Assembly (NCBI RefSeq): GCF_003217775.1
Contig: NZ_QJVJ01000012.1
Location: 64,001 to 128,000, forward strand
DNA length: 64,000 nt
Reading direction: 5' to 3'
Source of the DNA: Paenibacillus flagellatus
Lineage (GTDB): Bacteria; Bacillota; Bacilli; Paenibacillales; NBRC-103111
Part shown: piece after piece, positions 45,147 through 54,372 of the stretch
How the letters are laid out: every line of letters begins with the position of its first letter
Numbering within the stretch: the first letter of the stretch is position 1
Notes under the pieces: generated by a model
Told to the model about the DNA's origin: nothing
Databases searched by the model: none
The model's input: the letters and a program-made list of their open reading frames with translations, nothing else
Program-made: the position numbers and the translations under genes

Positions 45147-47498
45147 TTAGTCGGACACAGCCTCCCAAAGCATGGCCGGGCCCGTAATACCGCCTGTACC
45201 CAATTCATCCAATACGGCATTGCCTACATCAACAACGATCAAATTGGACTGTCCGAATTGGATTGCGTTAGTAGCATCAAACTCCCATGGCGACGTTAAC
45301 CCGCTGCCCTTTTTCACTAACGGCAGTTCTTGCCCGTTCATCCAAACCCGGGCCGTCTCGTCGATACTGCTGAACCAAAGGCGGATCGGATTGCCGTTGT
45401 CGAATTTCTTGTCTACCTTAACCTCCGTCCGATACCAAGCGTGGCCTTTGTAATAGCGAAGTCCTTGGCTGGACCATGTCTCGGAATACGTCTTCAGCTT
45501 CATCCACGACTTCGTTCCCAAGCCGGGTTTCCACAAGCCTAACAGATCGCCGTTGTCGTGCGGGAGCAGCATGACGTTCCATTCGTCGGGCATTTGGGCG
45601 ACAACCCGGTTTCCTCCGGTAACGCGCTGCTCGCCTTGGGTGACCATATTTTTCCAAAATATATCCGTATACAGAAACGATGCCCACGGATTTAAAACGA
45701 CAGGGGAATGGAGGACAGCTTCATTCCGGAGAGCATAAATTCGATCCAACTGCTCTTTGGCCTTCACAAAATCCAAGCGATTGATGGTATCCATCATGCC
45801 GAGGAAATTGTCGCCGAAGCTGTAAGCAAGCCGCACCATCGCAACGCGTTTGCCGTATACCGGGTCGTTCGATTGACTCGCTTCCTTCTCGGCTTTGCCG
45901 AGCGTTTTCTCCATTTCTTTCCTAACCTTGTCCGTCAAAATGTGAGGGAAATCATAGATGTTTCCGGCAAAGGAATCGGCCTTGGCAAAAGCTTGCTCCA
46001 GCGCTTCAAAATGCTCCCGCATAGATTTGGCCGCAGGACCGTATAACTTCGTATAGTAATCGTCCAGCAAAGCCTCGACATCCAGATCCGGATTCCACAT
46101 CATCTTGGCCGCCAAATAAAGTCCCGGACCGTGATAGGCCCAAGCCGGCAAGTTTTCGGCGCGAATGCCGGTGATGCCGTTATGCTTATAAAACTTAAAC
46201 TCGCTGGACACTTGATCGACGGGCGAAAAGGGAAGGCCGGGATCGGCAAGATTGTATAAGTATTGATAAATGAAAGGTTTAACACCCAACCTTCTCCATC
46301 CATCAATCATATCTTTCAGGTGACCGCGCTCCCAGGAAAGAGGATTGTCTATGGCATGGTAACGGTCTACCGTAATCGAAGCGATAACCGGAATGAGTTT
46401 CGGATTCGGTGTCCAGCGTACCGGCGGTTGGTAGTACGTGTCGTAAGCGTAGAAGGCGATGCTGACATCCGTATATCCGAGCTTCTCAAGCTCTTCCAGA
46501 ACAAGATTGTAAAATTTCACATAACGATCCGTTAACGACAACGTGTCGTGCGTAGCATCCCAGTCGGTCCCATCCCAGTCCGGATTAGGCTGAAGCACCT
46601 TCACAAGACCGTCGTTCGGTCCCATGTGCAGCACTTTCAGATTCGGATCTTGCTGCAATTTCGTCACCGAGCTCTGTACGACACAGGCCAAAACGTCAGA
46701 CTTCGTGACGTCGAATTGATTCGTCGGCGTTCCATTCTCGTTCGGCAGAAACAGATCGGGCCGAGTCTTTGGGGTGAAGGCGCACGGAATGCCATGCGTT
46801 CCGTAAAACTTTTGATTGAGCCTCATATGCTCGACCCAAGGCTTGCCTTCATTCAAATGGACACCATTCGGAAGTCCGGGCGGTTTCTGATAGGCTTCGG
46901 TTGCTTGCATCGCCCTGGCCGAAAAACCCGGGTGCTGAATCGTATCTTGTATTGGAAGCGCTATCGTTTTGTTGAACGGGATTACCGTGCCCATGTCGCC
47001 GGGCATGAACCAACGTACGCCAAGCTGCTCAAGAAGCTCGAAGGCTGCAAATAACGTACCTTGATCCGAAAGCCCGTACAACCGGATGGAGTCCGCCGCT
47101 GCCGCTAAACGGAAAGATGCGGGATCGTCTCCGCCTTGACGAATGGCGTTCAAGTCGATATCAGGTGTTGCCCCTCCGATAAAGATTTTCGTTCCGGTTG
47201 CCTCCGCCTCATTCGTCACAATGGGGAGCTCCGCCCCGGATATGCTTTTGATGTAAGACACCAGCTCCGTTGCCGCCTTCTTCTCCAATGCCGCAGCATA
47301 TACCGTCGTCACAACCGTTGCCGAAGGGTTGCCGTCGCTTACAAGCACAACGCCTTGCTCCAAGCCTTGGTTCTTTCCTGCCTCAACCGCCAAGCCCTGA
47401 TCATTGGCGCTCGCTTGCCCGGCCGCCGTTACTAACGGGGTTACGGCCATAATGAAAATCAACAGCAAAATGAACCTTTTTCCTTTCATCAAGCTCAA
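45147..47498 (-). CDS. Secreted DUF4838 glycoside-hydrolase-like protein
   Basis: The product has 783 residues. The start is TTG at 47,498 because AAGGAGG lies 8 bases before it, whereas the ATG three codons on is 17 bases away. After a signal peptide (about 1-31) comes an alpha-glucuronidase-like N domain (ELVSYIKSISGAELPIVTNE). A DUF4838 barrel follows (YGLSDQGTLFAAFELLEQLG, VRWFMPGD, HMGPNDG, FIYQYLYN). The C-terminal domain is a galactose-binding jelly roll (GHAWYRTEVKV, SSIDETARVWMNGQEL). Characterised members are few; glycan hydrolysis outside the cell is inferred. It shares an operon with the upstream binding protein. Confidence 0.85.
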   Translation of the reverse strand: MSLMKGKRFILLLIFIMAVTPLVTAAGQASANDQGLAVEAGKNQGLEQGVVLVSDGNPSATVVTTVYAAALEKKAATELVSYIKSISGAELPIVTNEAEATGTKIFIGGATPDIDLNAIRQGGDDPASFRLAAAADSIRLYGLSDQGTLFAAFELLEQLGVRWFMPGDMGTVIPFNKTIALPIQDTIQHPGFSARAMQATEAYQKPPGLPNGVHLNEGKPWVEHMRLNQKFYGTHGIPCAFTPKTRPDLFLPNENGTPTNQFDVTKSDVLACVVQSSVTKLQQDPNLKVLHMGPNDGLVKVLQPNPDWDGTDWDATHDTLSLTDRYVKFYNLVLEELEKLGYTDVSIAFYAYDTYYQPPVRWTPNPKLIPVIASITVDRYHAIDNPLSWERGHLKDMIDGWRRLGVKPFIYQYLYNLADPGLPFSPVDQVSSEFKFYKHNGITGIRAENLPAWAYHGPGLYLAAKMMWNPDLDVEALLDDYYTKLYGPAAKSMREHFEALEQAFAKADSFAGNIYDFPHILTDKVRKEMEKTLGKAEKEASQSNDPVYGKRVAMVRLAYSFGDNFLGMMDTINRLDFVKAKEQLDRIYALRNEAVLHSPVVLNPWASFLYTDIFWKNMVTQGEQRVTGGNRVVAQMPDEWNVMLLPHDNGDLLGLWKPGLGTKSWMKLKTYSETWSSQGLRYYKGHAWYRTEVKVDKKFDNGNPIRLWFSSIDETARVWMNGQELPLVKKGSGLTSPWEFDATNAIQFGQSNLIVVDVGNAVLDELGTGGITGPAMLWEAVSD

Positions 47499-47520
47499 AA
47501 TCGAATCCTCCTTTTTTTAA

Positions 47521-47570
47521 GCCTCTCGGAACGATCATTCCGAGAGGCTCCGGCCTGATGGCCGAGGTGT
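47521..47570 (-). terminator. Strong intercistronic hairpins after the binding-protein gene
   Basis: GCCTCTCGG and CCGAGAGGC form a near-perfect hairpin around 47,522-47,548, next to a GGCC/GGCC stem near 47,551-47,563. On the minus strand no T tract follows, only an A-rich stretch, so it probably protects the upstream binding-protein mRNA or attenuates rather than terminates. Confidence 0.55.
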
Positions 47571-47617
47571 TTTATTGTTTCACCCCCAATAGAGGGAGCG
47601 GGAACAATCTTTCCACC

Positions 47618-49141
47618 TTACTTCTTGCTTTCCATTTGAGCGATATAATCGTTCATTTCCTTCAGATACGTTTGGCCGAATTTCGTATGCCAGTCCTGCA
47701 GCACCTTCTTGTACTCGGACGGCTCCGCATCGCCGATAATGATTTTCGTCGTAACTTCGCTGAACTTTTTGTTGAAATCCAGGTAAGGCGGCGTTTTCGC
47801 AATCGCCGGCGTGAAATCGCGGTCCTTGGACATCACGATTCTTTTTACGGCCTTCTCGATATTCGGCACGAGCTTCTGTTTCAGCTCCTCCGACATAGCC
47901 GGATTAATGAAGAACATGTAGTCGTTGGCGCGGCGAACCATATTTTTGCGGACAAACGTTTCCAGCGGCGGCTCCACAAAGGTGCGCTTGTTGTTTTCCA
48001 CCTTGAAATCATACCCTTCCACGCCGGCGTAGATGGAATCCCAGCCTTTGTCCGATAGCATGTAGTCGAATACGTCGACGACTCTTTGCGGATCCTTCGC
48101 ATTGCGCGTTACCGCCCAGAAGCCCCACAACCCTGTTCCAAGCCCCAGACCTTTCATCTCGCCTTGCTCGTTCTTAACGAATACATAGGCAAGATCGAAA
48201 TTCGGGTTGATCTTTTTACCGGCATTCAGGAAGGTTTCGTAATGACCTGCAAACCCTTCGATTACCCCCGTTTTGCCGCTTTGAAACCGTTCCAGCGTTT
48301 TAGTGGCATCGATCGAAGGCGAATCCGGATCGATCAGCCCTTCTTTGAACAGCTTGGCCGTTAACTCCAAAGCCTTCGTATATTGATCGGAGTTCACATC
48401 GTACTGGGGATTCATGTATTTATACTCGCCCCCGCCGGTCTCCTGCCAGCCGTAAAGGCCGAGCTCGTTCTGGAAAATCGGCTTGAGCGATTTATTGCTT
48501 CCGGATGCGGCCGTACCGTACCCGTACGTATCGTGCTTTCCATTGCCGTCCGGGTCTTCCTTCGAAAATTTGCGCATAATCTCGATCATTTGATCCAGCG
48601 TAATTTCGTTATTGTCCGGGAGCTTGATATTCCATTTATCGAGCCAGTCTTTTCGGAGCCAGTACCCGTCGGAGCGAATAACGGTCGTCCGCGGAATGCC
48701 GTAAATTTTGCCGTCGTTGTTTACCTGCAAGGCGTCCCATGAGATGTCATACGAATATTTTTTAATGTTGTCGGCGCTCTTCAAATAATCATCGATCGGG
48801 AGGATAACGCCGTCCTTAACCGCTTTCAAGAACGCGGCATCGCTGGGACTCGGAAAATAGACGACGTCGGGGAAATCTCCGGTCGTAAGCGATAATTGAA
48901 GCCGCTCACTGTAGCCTGTCGACGGCGGTATGTCGAATTTGATCTCCGTATTCGTTGCTTTCTCGATGGATTGAACAAGCAGCTTGTCCGTTTCCGAAAG
49001 GTTGGATGATGCAAAATTGCCCATAATCTTCATGCTTGCTTTGGCTTTGGCGGTTTCCGCCGGCTTGTCTTTGCTTCCGCACGCGGTAACTCCGGCGAGC
49101 AGCACCGCGGCTCCCACCCCGGCCCATACTTTCTTAAACAT
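47618..49141 (-). CDS. Extracellular solute-binding lipoprotein (second sugar importer)
   Basis: The product has 507 residues. The lipobox VTAC follows the hydrophobic signal KVWAGVGAAVLLAG. GGGGGCT is the upstream site. It is a family-1 type binding protein with LPIDDYLKSADNIKKYSYDI, GIPRTTVIRSDGYWLRKDWL and DPDGNGKHDTYGYG (EF-hand-like calcium loop common in this group). It is the receptor of the importer whose permeases lie just upstream. It resembles the protein at 18,455 in type but is not a close copy, so a different sugar is likely. Confidence 0.93.
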   Translation of the reverse strand: MFKKVWAGVGAAVLLAGVTACGSKDKPAETAKAKASMKIMGNFASSNLSETDKLLVQSIEKATNTEIKFDIPPSTGYSERLQLSLTTGDFPDVVYFPSPSDAAFLKAVKDGVILPIDDYLKSADNIKKYSYDISWDALQVNNDGKIYGIPRTTVIRSDGYWLRKDWLDKWNIKLPDNNEITLDQMIEIMRKFSKEDPDGNGKHDTYGYGTAASGSNKSLKPIFQNELGLYGWQETGGGEYKYMNPQYDVNSDQYTKALELTAKLFKEGLIDPDSPSIDATKTLERFQSGKTGVIEGFAGHYETFLNAGKKINPNFDLAYVFVKNEQGEMKGLGLGTGLWGFWAVTRNAKDPQRVVDVFDYMLSDKGWDSIYAGVEGYDFKVENNKRTFVEPPLETFVRKNMVRRANDYMFFINPAMSEELKQKLVPNIEKAVKRIVMSKDRDFTPAIAKTPPYLDFNKKFSEVTTKIIIGDAEPSEYKKVLQDWHTKFGQTYLKEMNDYIAQMESKK

Positions 49142-49191
49142 CTTGGTTCAGCCCCCTTGGAATGTTTATCTATGACAAGGATCCGGCGCAA

Positions 49192-50079
49192 TCAACCTTT
49201 TACGGACCCCAGCATAATTCCTTTGACGAAAAATCGTTGCAGAAACGGGTACACCGACAAAATCGGGACCATGACGATCATGATCGTCGCGTATTTCAGC
49301 GTCTCCGGCATGACGTTCATATTGCCGATCTCGGCGCTGTTATCGCCCGCAGAAATTTGCAGCATTTTGGCGCCCTCGATGACCTCCCGCAAAAATAGCA
49401 TCAACGGCCAGTTTTCCACGCTTCGGATATAGATGACCGCAGAGAAAAAGCTGTTCCAATAGCCTACCGCCGCGAACAGCGTCAATGTGGCGATAATCGG
49501 CATGGAGAGCGGAACGACGATTTTGAACAAAATGTAGGGCTCGGAGGCTCCGTCCATCTTGGCCGCTTCCTCCAGCTCCTCCGGAATGTTCTGCATAAAA
49601 TTGACCATCAGGATCAAGCTGAATGCGGAAAACAATCCGGGAAACACGAGAGCGGCCAGCGTGTCCAGCATGCCGAGCGAACGAATCAAATAAAAGTTCG
49701 GAATGAGTCCGCCGTTGAACAGCATCGTGAAGATGACCAAATTGATCAGGATCGCTCTGCCTTTCAAATGCGGTTTGGAGAGAGGATACGCCGTAATGAT
49801 ATACAGAAAGATGCCTAATGCTACGCCGCTGACGGTAACAATGAGCGTATTTAAATAGCTTCTGGCAAGAACGGGATGCGAAAGGATGTCCTTATAGGCG
49901 TCGAACGATATTTCGCCGGGCCATATGCGCATCGGGTTTTCCAAATACGCGCTGTGCGAGCTGATCGAAACCGCGGCGACGTTCAGAAGGGGATACAGCA
50001 TGACCACGCAAATCAAAGACACGATTAGATAGACGGCGATGTCAAAAAGCTCGATTTTCTTGTGCAAATTCCTCTTCAC
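49192..50079 (-). CDS. Carbohydrate ABC transporter permease, YtcP type (second importer)
   Basis: The product has 295 residues and six membrane segments, e.g. VYLIVSLICVVMLYPLLNVA. The EAA loop is LEEAAKMDGASEPYILFKIV and the C-terminus VYPFLQRFFVKGIMLGSVKG is typical of the family. The frame opens with GTG at 50,079, but that codon lies inside the AGGAGGTGAAGAGG ribosome binding site; TTG at 50,067 is an alternative start. The first permease stops only 3 bases upstream. Confidence 0.92.
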   Translation of the reverse strand: MKRNLHKKIELFDIAVYLIVSLICVVMLYPLLNVAAVSISSHSAYLENPMRIWPGEISFDAYKDILSHPVLARSYLNTLIVTVSGVALGIFLYIITAYPLSKPHLKGRAILINLVIFTMLFNGGLIPNFYLIRSLGMLDTLAALVFPGLFSAFSLILMVNFMQNIPEELEEAAKMDGASEPYILFKIVVPLSMPIIATLTLFAAVGYWNSFFSAVIYIRSVENWPLMLFLREVIEGAKMLQISAGDNSAEIGNMNVMPETLKYATIMIVMVPILSVYPFLQRFFVKGIMLGSVKG

Positions 50080-50082
50080 CTC

Positions 50083-51000
50083 CTACCATAATGACTTTCC
50101 GAATAAGCGCGCAATCCGGTTGGCCAGCACGATCATAACGAGTCCGACCACCGATTTGAACAAGCCGACGGCAGCCGTGAACGAGAGTCTTCCTTCCAAC
50201 AAACCGACCCGGTACGTATAGGTTTCAAACACATCGGCCACTTTGTAAGTGGCGGGATTGTATAACAAGAAGATTTGCTCGAAGCCGATATCCAAAACGC
50301 TCCCGACTCGCAAGACCAAAATAATGACGATCGTCGTCGTTATGCCGGGAAGCGAAATATACCATATTTTTTGCAGCCTGTTGGCCCCGTCGATGGTGGC
50401 CGATTCATAAAGGGACGGGTCCACGGACGTAAGCGCGGCCAGGTAAATAATCGTTCCCCATCCGAGCTCTTTCCATATTTCCGCGGAAACCAGTATAGTC
50501 CGGAAATATTCGGGCTTCAGCAGGAAATGAATCGGCTCCCCGCCGAAATCTGCGATCAGCCTGTTGACCCAGCCCGACGACGGGGACAGCATGTTGATAA
50601 TGATGCCGGCTATAACGACCCACGATATGAAGTGCGGCAAATACAGCACCGTTTGGGCGACCCTTTTGAACAGCAGATTCCGAATTTCGTTCAGCAGGAT
50701 AGCCAGCAAGATCGGCGCGGGAAATCCGAACAAGACTTGATAGAAGCTGATGATTAACGAATTTCGTAAAATCGTGAAGAAATCATCCGACTGGAACAGA
50801 TAGCGAAAATTTTCGAAGCCGACCCAATCGCTTCCCCAGATGCCTTTCAGCAAATTGAAATCCTGGAACGCAATGACGATGCCGAACATCGGGACATACT
50901 TGAAAATAAGCAGATAAACAAATCCCGGTATCAGCAAAACATACAGCCACTTGTTTTTTCTCATATACAGCCAGACAGGACTTGCTTTGCCGTTATTCAT
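50083..51000 (-). CDS. Carbohydrate ABC transporter permease, LplB type (second importer)
   Basis: The product has 305 residues from ATG 51,000 behind AAGGAGAATGGG; the longer frame from 51,045 would run into the preceding gene. There are six membrane segments, including KNKWLYVLLIPGFVYLLIF. Family stretches are FGIVIAFQDFNLLKGI, FKRVAQTVLYLPHFISWVVI and the EAA-like loop YESATIDGANRLQKIWYISL. It forms the channel with the following YtcP-type permease. No ATPase gene is in the cluster. Confidence 0.93.
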   Translation of the reverse strand: MNNGKASPVWLYMRKNKWLYVLLIPGFVYLLIFKYVPMFGIVIAFQDFNLLKGIWGSDWVGFENFRYLFQSDDFFTILRNSLIISFYQVLFGFPAPILLAILLNEIRNLLFKRVAQTVLYLPHFISWVVIAGIIINMLSPSSGWVNRLIADFGGEPIHFLLKPEYFRTILVSAEIWKELGWGTIIYLAALTSVDPSLYESATIDGANRLQKIWYISLPGITTTIVIILVLRVGSVLDIGFEQIFLLYNPATYKVADVFETYTYRVGLLEGRLSFTAAVGLFKSVVGLVMIVLANRIARLFGKSLW

Positions 51001-51035
51001 CCCATTCTCCTTCCAAGAACGTGACCGCAAGCGAG

Positions 51036-52856
51036 TTACTCGCAAACGATTTCAACCACTCGCGCATGGTCCAAACCGTTCGTAGAGATGACCTCCAGAC
51101 GGAGCGTCTTCAGATTTTTCAGCGTTACCGGCAAATGAATCATTCGTTGATAATTGCCCTTGATATGCGCGATTTCCGTCCTCCCTTGCTCGCTATGCGC
51201 AATCAGCTTAAACTCCTTCAGCGTTTCGGCTTGCGGCCGCCCCCACTGCATATGCTTCTGAAGCACGTCCAAATGGCATAGCATCAACAAACGGTGAAGC
51301 CCGGTATCCAGTACGATCGTAATCCGGGAAACCGTTACCGGCTCCTCCCACTCCAACTCCAGCCAAGGGCTGCCGTCTCCCGGCTCCGACATCCAGCGAT
51401 GCGTGCCGACCGACGTCAAGTCGGGACGTACTCCCTTCTCCCCATGGACCGCACGAGTATGCCCGTCCACTACATTTCCGCATTTTCCTTGCATTTGCTC
51501 GGACGAAGCGGATATTCGGGCGAGCTTCGCGAGATTTCTTTCCAGCTTCATGCCGGGCAAAAAGGCCCCCTGCCGAAGCAACTGCTGTTGAGCTTCCTTC
51601 ACGACGCCGCTTTCGCGCCACGCTTGTTCCAGCGGAAGTTTGCGCTTCACCGCCGTTGCCGCGAACGTTCCAAGCCCTTCTCCCATGACCGCGCAAGTTG
51701 CCATGACCCTGGTGCTGGAGAACGCGATATGGGTAGCCGATACATTGCGGCCGGCGAACATCAGATTCAAAATGTTCCTGCTTATCATCGAGCGGAGCGG
51801 AATGCCGTAAAGATAAGGCGTAAACGGCTGATTGCACGGCTCCTCGTCTTTCGCATCGATGCCTTTGGGCGGATGGGTATCCATCGACCAGCCGCCGTAA
51901 GCGATTACATCATCGAAGTCGACGGCCTGCTGAATATCGTTTTGGGTCAGTACGTGCTCGCCGATAAATCGCCTGGACTCTCTTTTGCCCGGAAGAAAGC
52001 CGAACCAATCCAGCGCCCAATTTTCGGCATCGGGGTGATTGCCGCTATTTTTGATGTGGTCCCACACCCCAAGCATGATCGCAAGCAGCTCGTCGCGGAT
52101 ATGCTCGTTATCCTTGATCGTATCCAGCGTACCGCCGAATTCTACCCACCAATAGCCGAACTCCCAAGTGTCGTGGTTTCTAAACTTCAAATCTTCCTCC
52201 GTAAACTTGCGGGCCCATGTCGGCGGGGTAAACGGCATTGGGCGTCCCATATCCTTCGATGTGAACAAAAGGGAGGACCCGAGACGATAAGCGTCTCTGT
52301 TCAGGTTTGCACCCGATTCGTTATATTCCACGGCCGCTTCCCGGCCGGTCATAAAAGAGGCCCCCGCTTCATATCCCAGCCTGCCGTCGCCCGTACAATC
52401 CACAAAAATGTCAGCCCGAATCGTAAAGCTATCTTCCGTGCTTTCTCTCACCGCATAAGCGGAACGAATACGGGAGCCCTCGACTTCGGCTTCGACAACC
52501 GTCGTGTTCAGCAGCAGGGTCAAATTCGGTTCGGCGCGGCATTTCTCATATAAGATCAAGTCCAGCATACTCGCGCTCCGCTGCGGATTTCTGACCGAGC
52601 ATTCGAGCGCGATTTCTTCGATGATGCCGCTTTCTCTGCGCTCCGTCTCCAGCTCCTTCCCGATTGTGGATGCGCCGGATATATTCATGCGAATCTCCGA
52701 CGATGCGTTTCCGCCAAGAACGGAACGGTCCTGGCATAAAATGACCCGGGCTCCGTTGCGGGCCGCGGCTAATGCCGCCGCAACCCCCGCCATTCCTCCA
52801 CCGGCGATCAAAATGTCCGTATCCAACATTTTCGAATCATTCTTCCCCACATCCAT
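51036..52856 (-). CDS. FAD-dependent oxidoreductase with C-terminal discoidin-like domain
   Basis: The product has 606 residues and no signal peptide. The dinucleotide-binding motif is [20 protein letters not shown], followed by [12 protein letters not shown] and [20 protein letters not shown], which places it in the FAD_oxidored (PF12831-type) family. Residues after about 450 form a beta-rich domain reminiscent of F5/8-C ([39 protein letters not shown]). AAAGGAG is 3 bases from the ATG; a GTG at codon 3 is better spaced, so the exact start is uncertain. It leads the sugar-importer operon and is divergent from an AraC regulator. Oxidation of an imported sugar is a hypothesis only. Confidence 0.85.
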   Translation of the reverse strand: MDVGKNDSKMLDTDILIAGGGMAGVAAALAAARNGARVILCQDRSVLGGNASSEIRMNISGASTIGKELETERRESGIIEEIALECSVRNPQRSASMLDLILYEKCRAEPNLTLLLNTTVVEAEVEGSRIRSAYAVRESTEDSFTIRADIFVDCTGDGRLGYEAGASFMTGREAAVEYNESGANLNRDAYRLGSSLLFTSKDMGRPMPFTPPTWARKFTEEDLKFRNHDTWEFGYWWVEFGGTLDTIKDNEHIRDELLAIMLGVWDHIKNSGNHPDAENWALDWFGFLPGKRESRRFIGEHVLTQNDIQQAVDFDDVIAYGGWSMDTHPPKGIDAKDEEPCNQPFTPYLYGIPLRSMISRNILNLMFAGRNVSATHIAFSSTRVMATCAVMGEGLGTFAATAVKRKLPLEQAWRESGVVKEAQQQLLRQGAFLPGMKLERNLAKLARISASSEQMQGKCGNVVDGHTRAVHGEKGVRPDLTSVGTHRWMSEPGDGSPWLELEWEEPVTVSRITIVLDTGLHRLLMLCHLDVLQKHMQWGRPQAETLKEFKLIAHSEQGRTEIAHIKGNYQRMIHLPVTLKNLKTLRLEVISTNGLDHARVVEIVCE

Positions 52857-52975
52857 TGACTCCTTTGCATTCTATGATATCTTTAATTACATATTACGAC
52901 CTTTCATTTATGTATTTGAATTCATAAAATTTCTTTCTCATATCCAAAATTTCACGTCGGACGAGGTGGAGCGAG
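52857..52975. promoter_or_regulatory. AT-rich divergent promoter region with inverted repeat
   Basis: This AT-rich gap separates the FAD oxidoreductase operon from the araC-type gene. TTTATG and CATAAA (about 52,909-52,929) form an inverted repeat that may bind the regulator. Promoters for both directions are expected here, but I cannot fix them. Confidence 0.45.
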
Positions 52976-53770
52976 ATGCCTGCAGGTTTGCCCGAAATCG
53001 TCTACCATATGTACTGGCTCAAAAAAAACAAATTTCTACTAGAGAAGGATATTTACGTGACTTGGGTTCTTTTTGCGGTGGAGGAAGGAACGTTCGAGTA
53101 CCAGATTGGAGAAAATTACGGAGTGGCCGAGTTCGGAGACGTGGTCGTGTGCCCGCCCCAGATCGCTTTTCATCGAAACGTGCTGACGCCCTTAAGCTTT
53201 CATTCCATTACGTTCCTCCTCCCCGAAGGAGAGCCGTTAAAGCTTCAGCCCCTGCTGGCGCAGCGGAAAATAAGGCTGCCGCAGATCAGGCGATTGTCCG
53301 AAAACTACAGCTGCCTAAGGCAGGCGGACCAACAAATGTCCTATAGCTCCGATAATCAAAAGCTGAAGCAGCATTATTTGGCGGACTTATGGCTGATGAT
53401 CGCACAGCAAGCGCTGGAATCCCCCGAAGTCGATCCTTTATTGGAAAAGGACGAATTCATTCGCGATGTCGCGTTATATTTGAATAACCACGCCCATGAA
53501 TCGATCGAAATCCGGGATGTCGCGCAGCGATTCGGCATGACGCCCGTGCAGCTGATCCGCAGATTCAAAAACGCCTACGGCGTCAACCCTTTGCAATATC
53601 TAACGTCGATTCGGGTAAAACAGGCATGCAGGCTGCTGCTGATCACGGAGTGGACGCTCGATGTCATAGCGGGAAGATGCGGCTACGAGAACGGCTTTTA
53701 TCTTAGCCGGGTGTTCCGCAAGGCGATGGGCGTGAGCCCGTCCGAATTCCGCAAGCAATACCGGTATTAG
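52976..53770 (+). CDS. AraC-family transcriptional regulator with cupin-type sensor domain
   Basis: The product has 264 residues, with GAGGTGGAG before the ATG. The N-terminal half resembles an AraC ligand-binding cupin (FAVEEGTFEYQIGENYGVAE, GDVVVCPPQIAFHR). The C-terminal HTH pair is IEIRDVAQRFGMTPVQLIRR and LDVIAGRCGYENGFYLSRVF, ending MGVSPSEFRKQYRY. It is a soluble one-component regulator, divergent from the FAD oxidoreductase and second sugar importer, which are its likely targets. Confidence 0.92.
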   Translation: MPAGLPEIVYHMYWLKKNKFLLEKDIYVTWVLFAVEEGTFEYQIGENYGVAEFGDVVVCPPQIAFHRNVLTPLSFHSITFLLPEGEPLKLQPLLAQRKIRLPQIRRLSENYSCLRQADQQMSYSSDNQKLKQHYLADLWLMIAQQALESPEVDPLLEKDEFIRDVALYLNNHAHESIEIRDVAQRFGMTPVQLIRRFKNAYGVNPLQYLTSIRVKQACRLLLITEWTLDVIAGRCGYENGFYLSRVFRKAMGVSPSEFRKQYRY

Positions 53771-53819
53771 CGGACGGCGGACGGGAACGTTAACATGAAT
53801 AAATATCATATTAGGTAAC

Positions 53820-53852
53820 AAGGAGCTGCCTTGTAGCAGCTCCTTGCCTTTT
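53820..53852. terminator. Terminator between convergent araC-type and hxlR-type genes
   Basis: AAGGAGCTGC (53,820-53,829) pairs with GCAGCTCCTT (53,836-53,845), followed by GCCTTTTC; an AAC/TTG context flanks it on the other side. Confidence 0.85.
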
Positions 53853-53864
53853 CACTATATTAAT

Positions 53865-54233
53865 CTACATCGGAATGGCAGGTGCCAAGACAGCCTGCTT
53901 GGAGCCCGGCCGCTGATGGGTTTCGCCCCACTCGCACATGACCTCCATCACGGGTACCAGCGTCTTGCCGTATTCGCTTAACGAATATTCCACTTTCGGG
54001 GGGACCGATGGATAAACCGTCCGCGTCACCAGCCGGTCGTTCTCCAGCTCCCGCAAATGCTGCGCCAGCATTTTCTGCGTCACCTCGGGAATCAGCTTCT
54101 CCAGCTCGCTGAACCGTTTGGTGGAGTCCACCAAAAGCCATAAGATCATCGGCTTCCACTTCCCGCCGAGCACGTGAATCACCGTTTCAATCGGACATTT
54201 CCGCTCCACTGCCGCCTCTGCGCCGGATTCCAT
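53865..54233 (-). CDS. HxlR-family (DUF24) transcriptional regulator
   Basis: The product has 122 residues. The redox-type Cys C13 precedes PIETVIHVLGGKWKPMILWL. The winged helix continues FSELEKLIPEVTQKMLAQHL and ends in the SLSEYGKTLVPVMEVMCEWG helix. HxlR proteins sense electrophiles, aldehydes or oxidants through such a cysteine. It is divergent from an NAD(P)-binding protein with a palindromic operator between them, so it probably represses that gene and itself. Confidence 0.93.
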   Translation of the reverse strand: MESGAEAAVERKCPIETVIHVLGGKWKPMILWLLVDSTKRFSELEKLIPEVTQKMLAQHLRELENDRLVTRTVYPSVPPKVEYSLSEYGKTLVPVMEVMCEWGETHQRPGSKQAVLAPAIPM

Positions 54234-54253
54234 CCAATCCCTCCCTGCCCAAG

Positions 54254-54320
54254 CTTACTTTCAAGTAAGTACCCTACATGAAAGTGGGTTCTTAACAAGA
54301 TTTTAGGGCGGTGCTAAGCT
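54254..54320 (+). promoter_or_regulatory. HxlR operator and promoter of the NAD(P)-binding protein gene
   Basis: CTTACTT-TC-AAGTAAG (54,254-54,269) is a perfect inverted repeat of the type bound by HxlR/DUF24 regulators. A promoter TTAACA (54,292-54,297), 17-base spacer, TAAGCT (54,315-54,320) lies between it and the plus-strand gene. Confidence 0.7.
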
Positions 54321-54372
54321 TAAGTCAATCCAGCAATGAAATGTGGCGATCGCCGGGAAGAGGGAGTGGACG

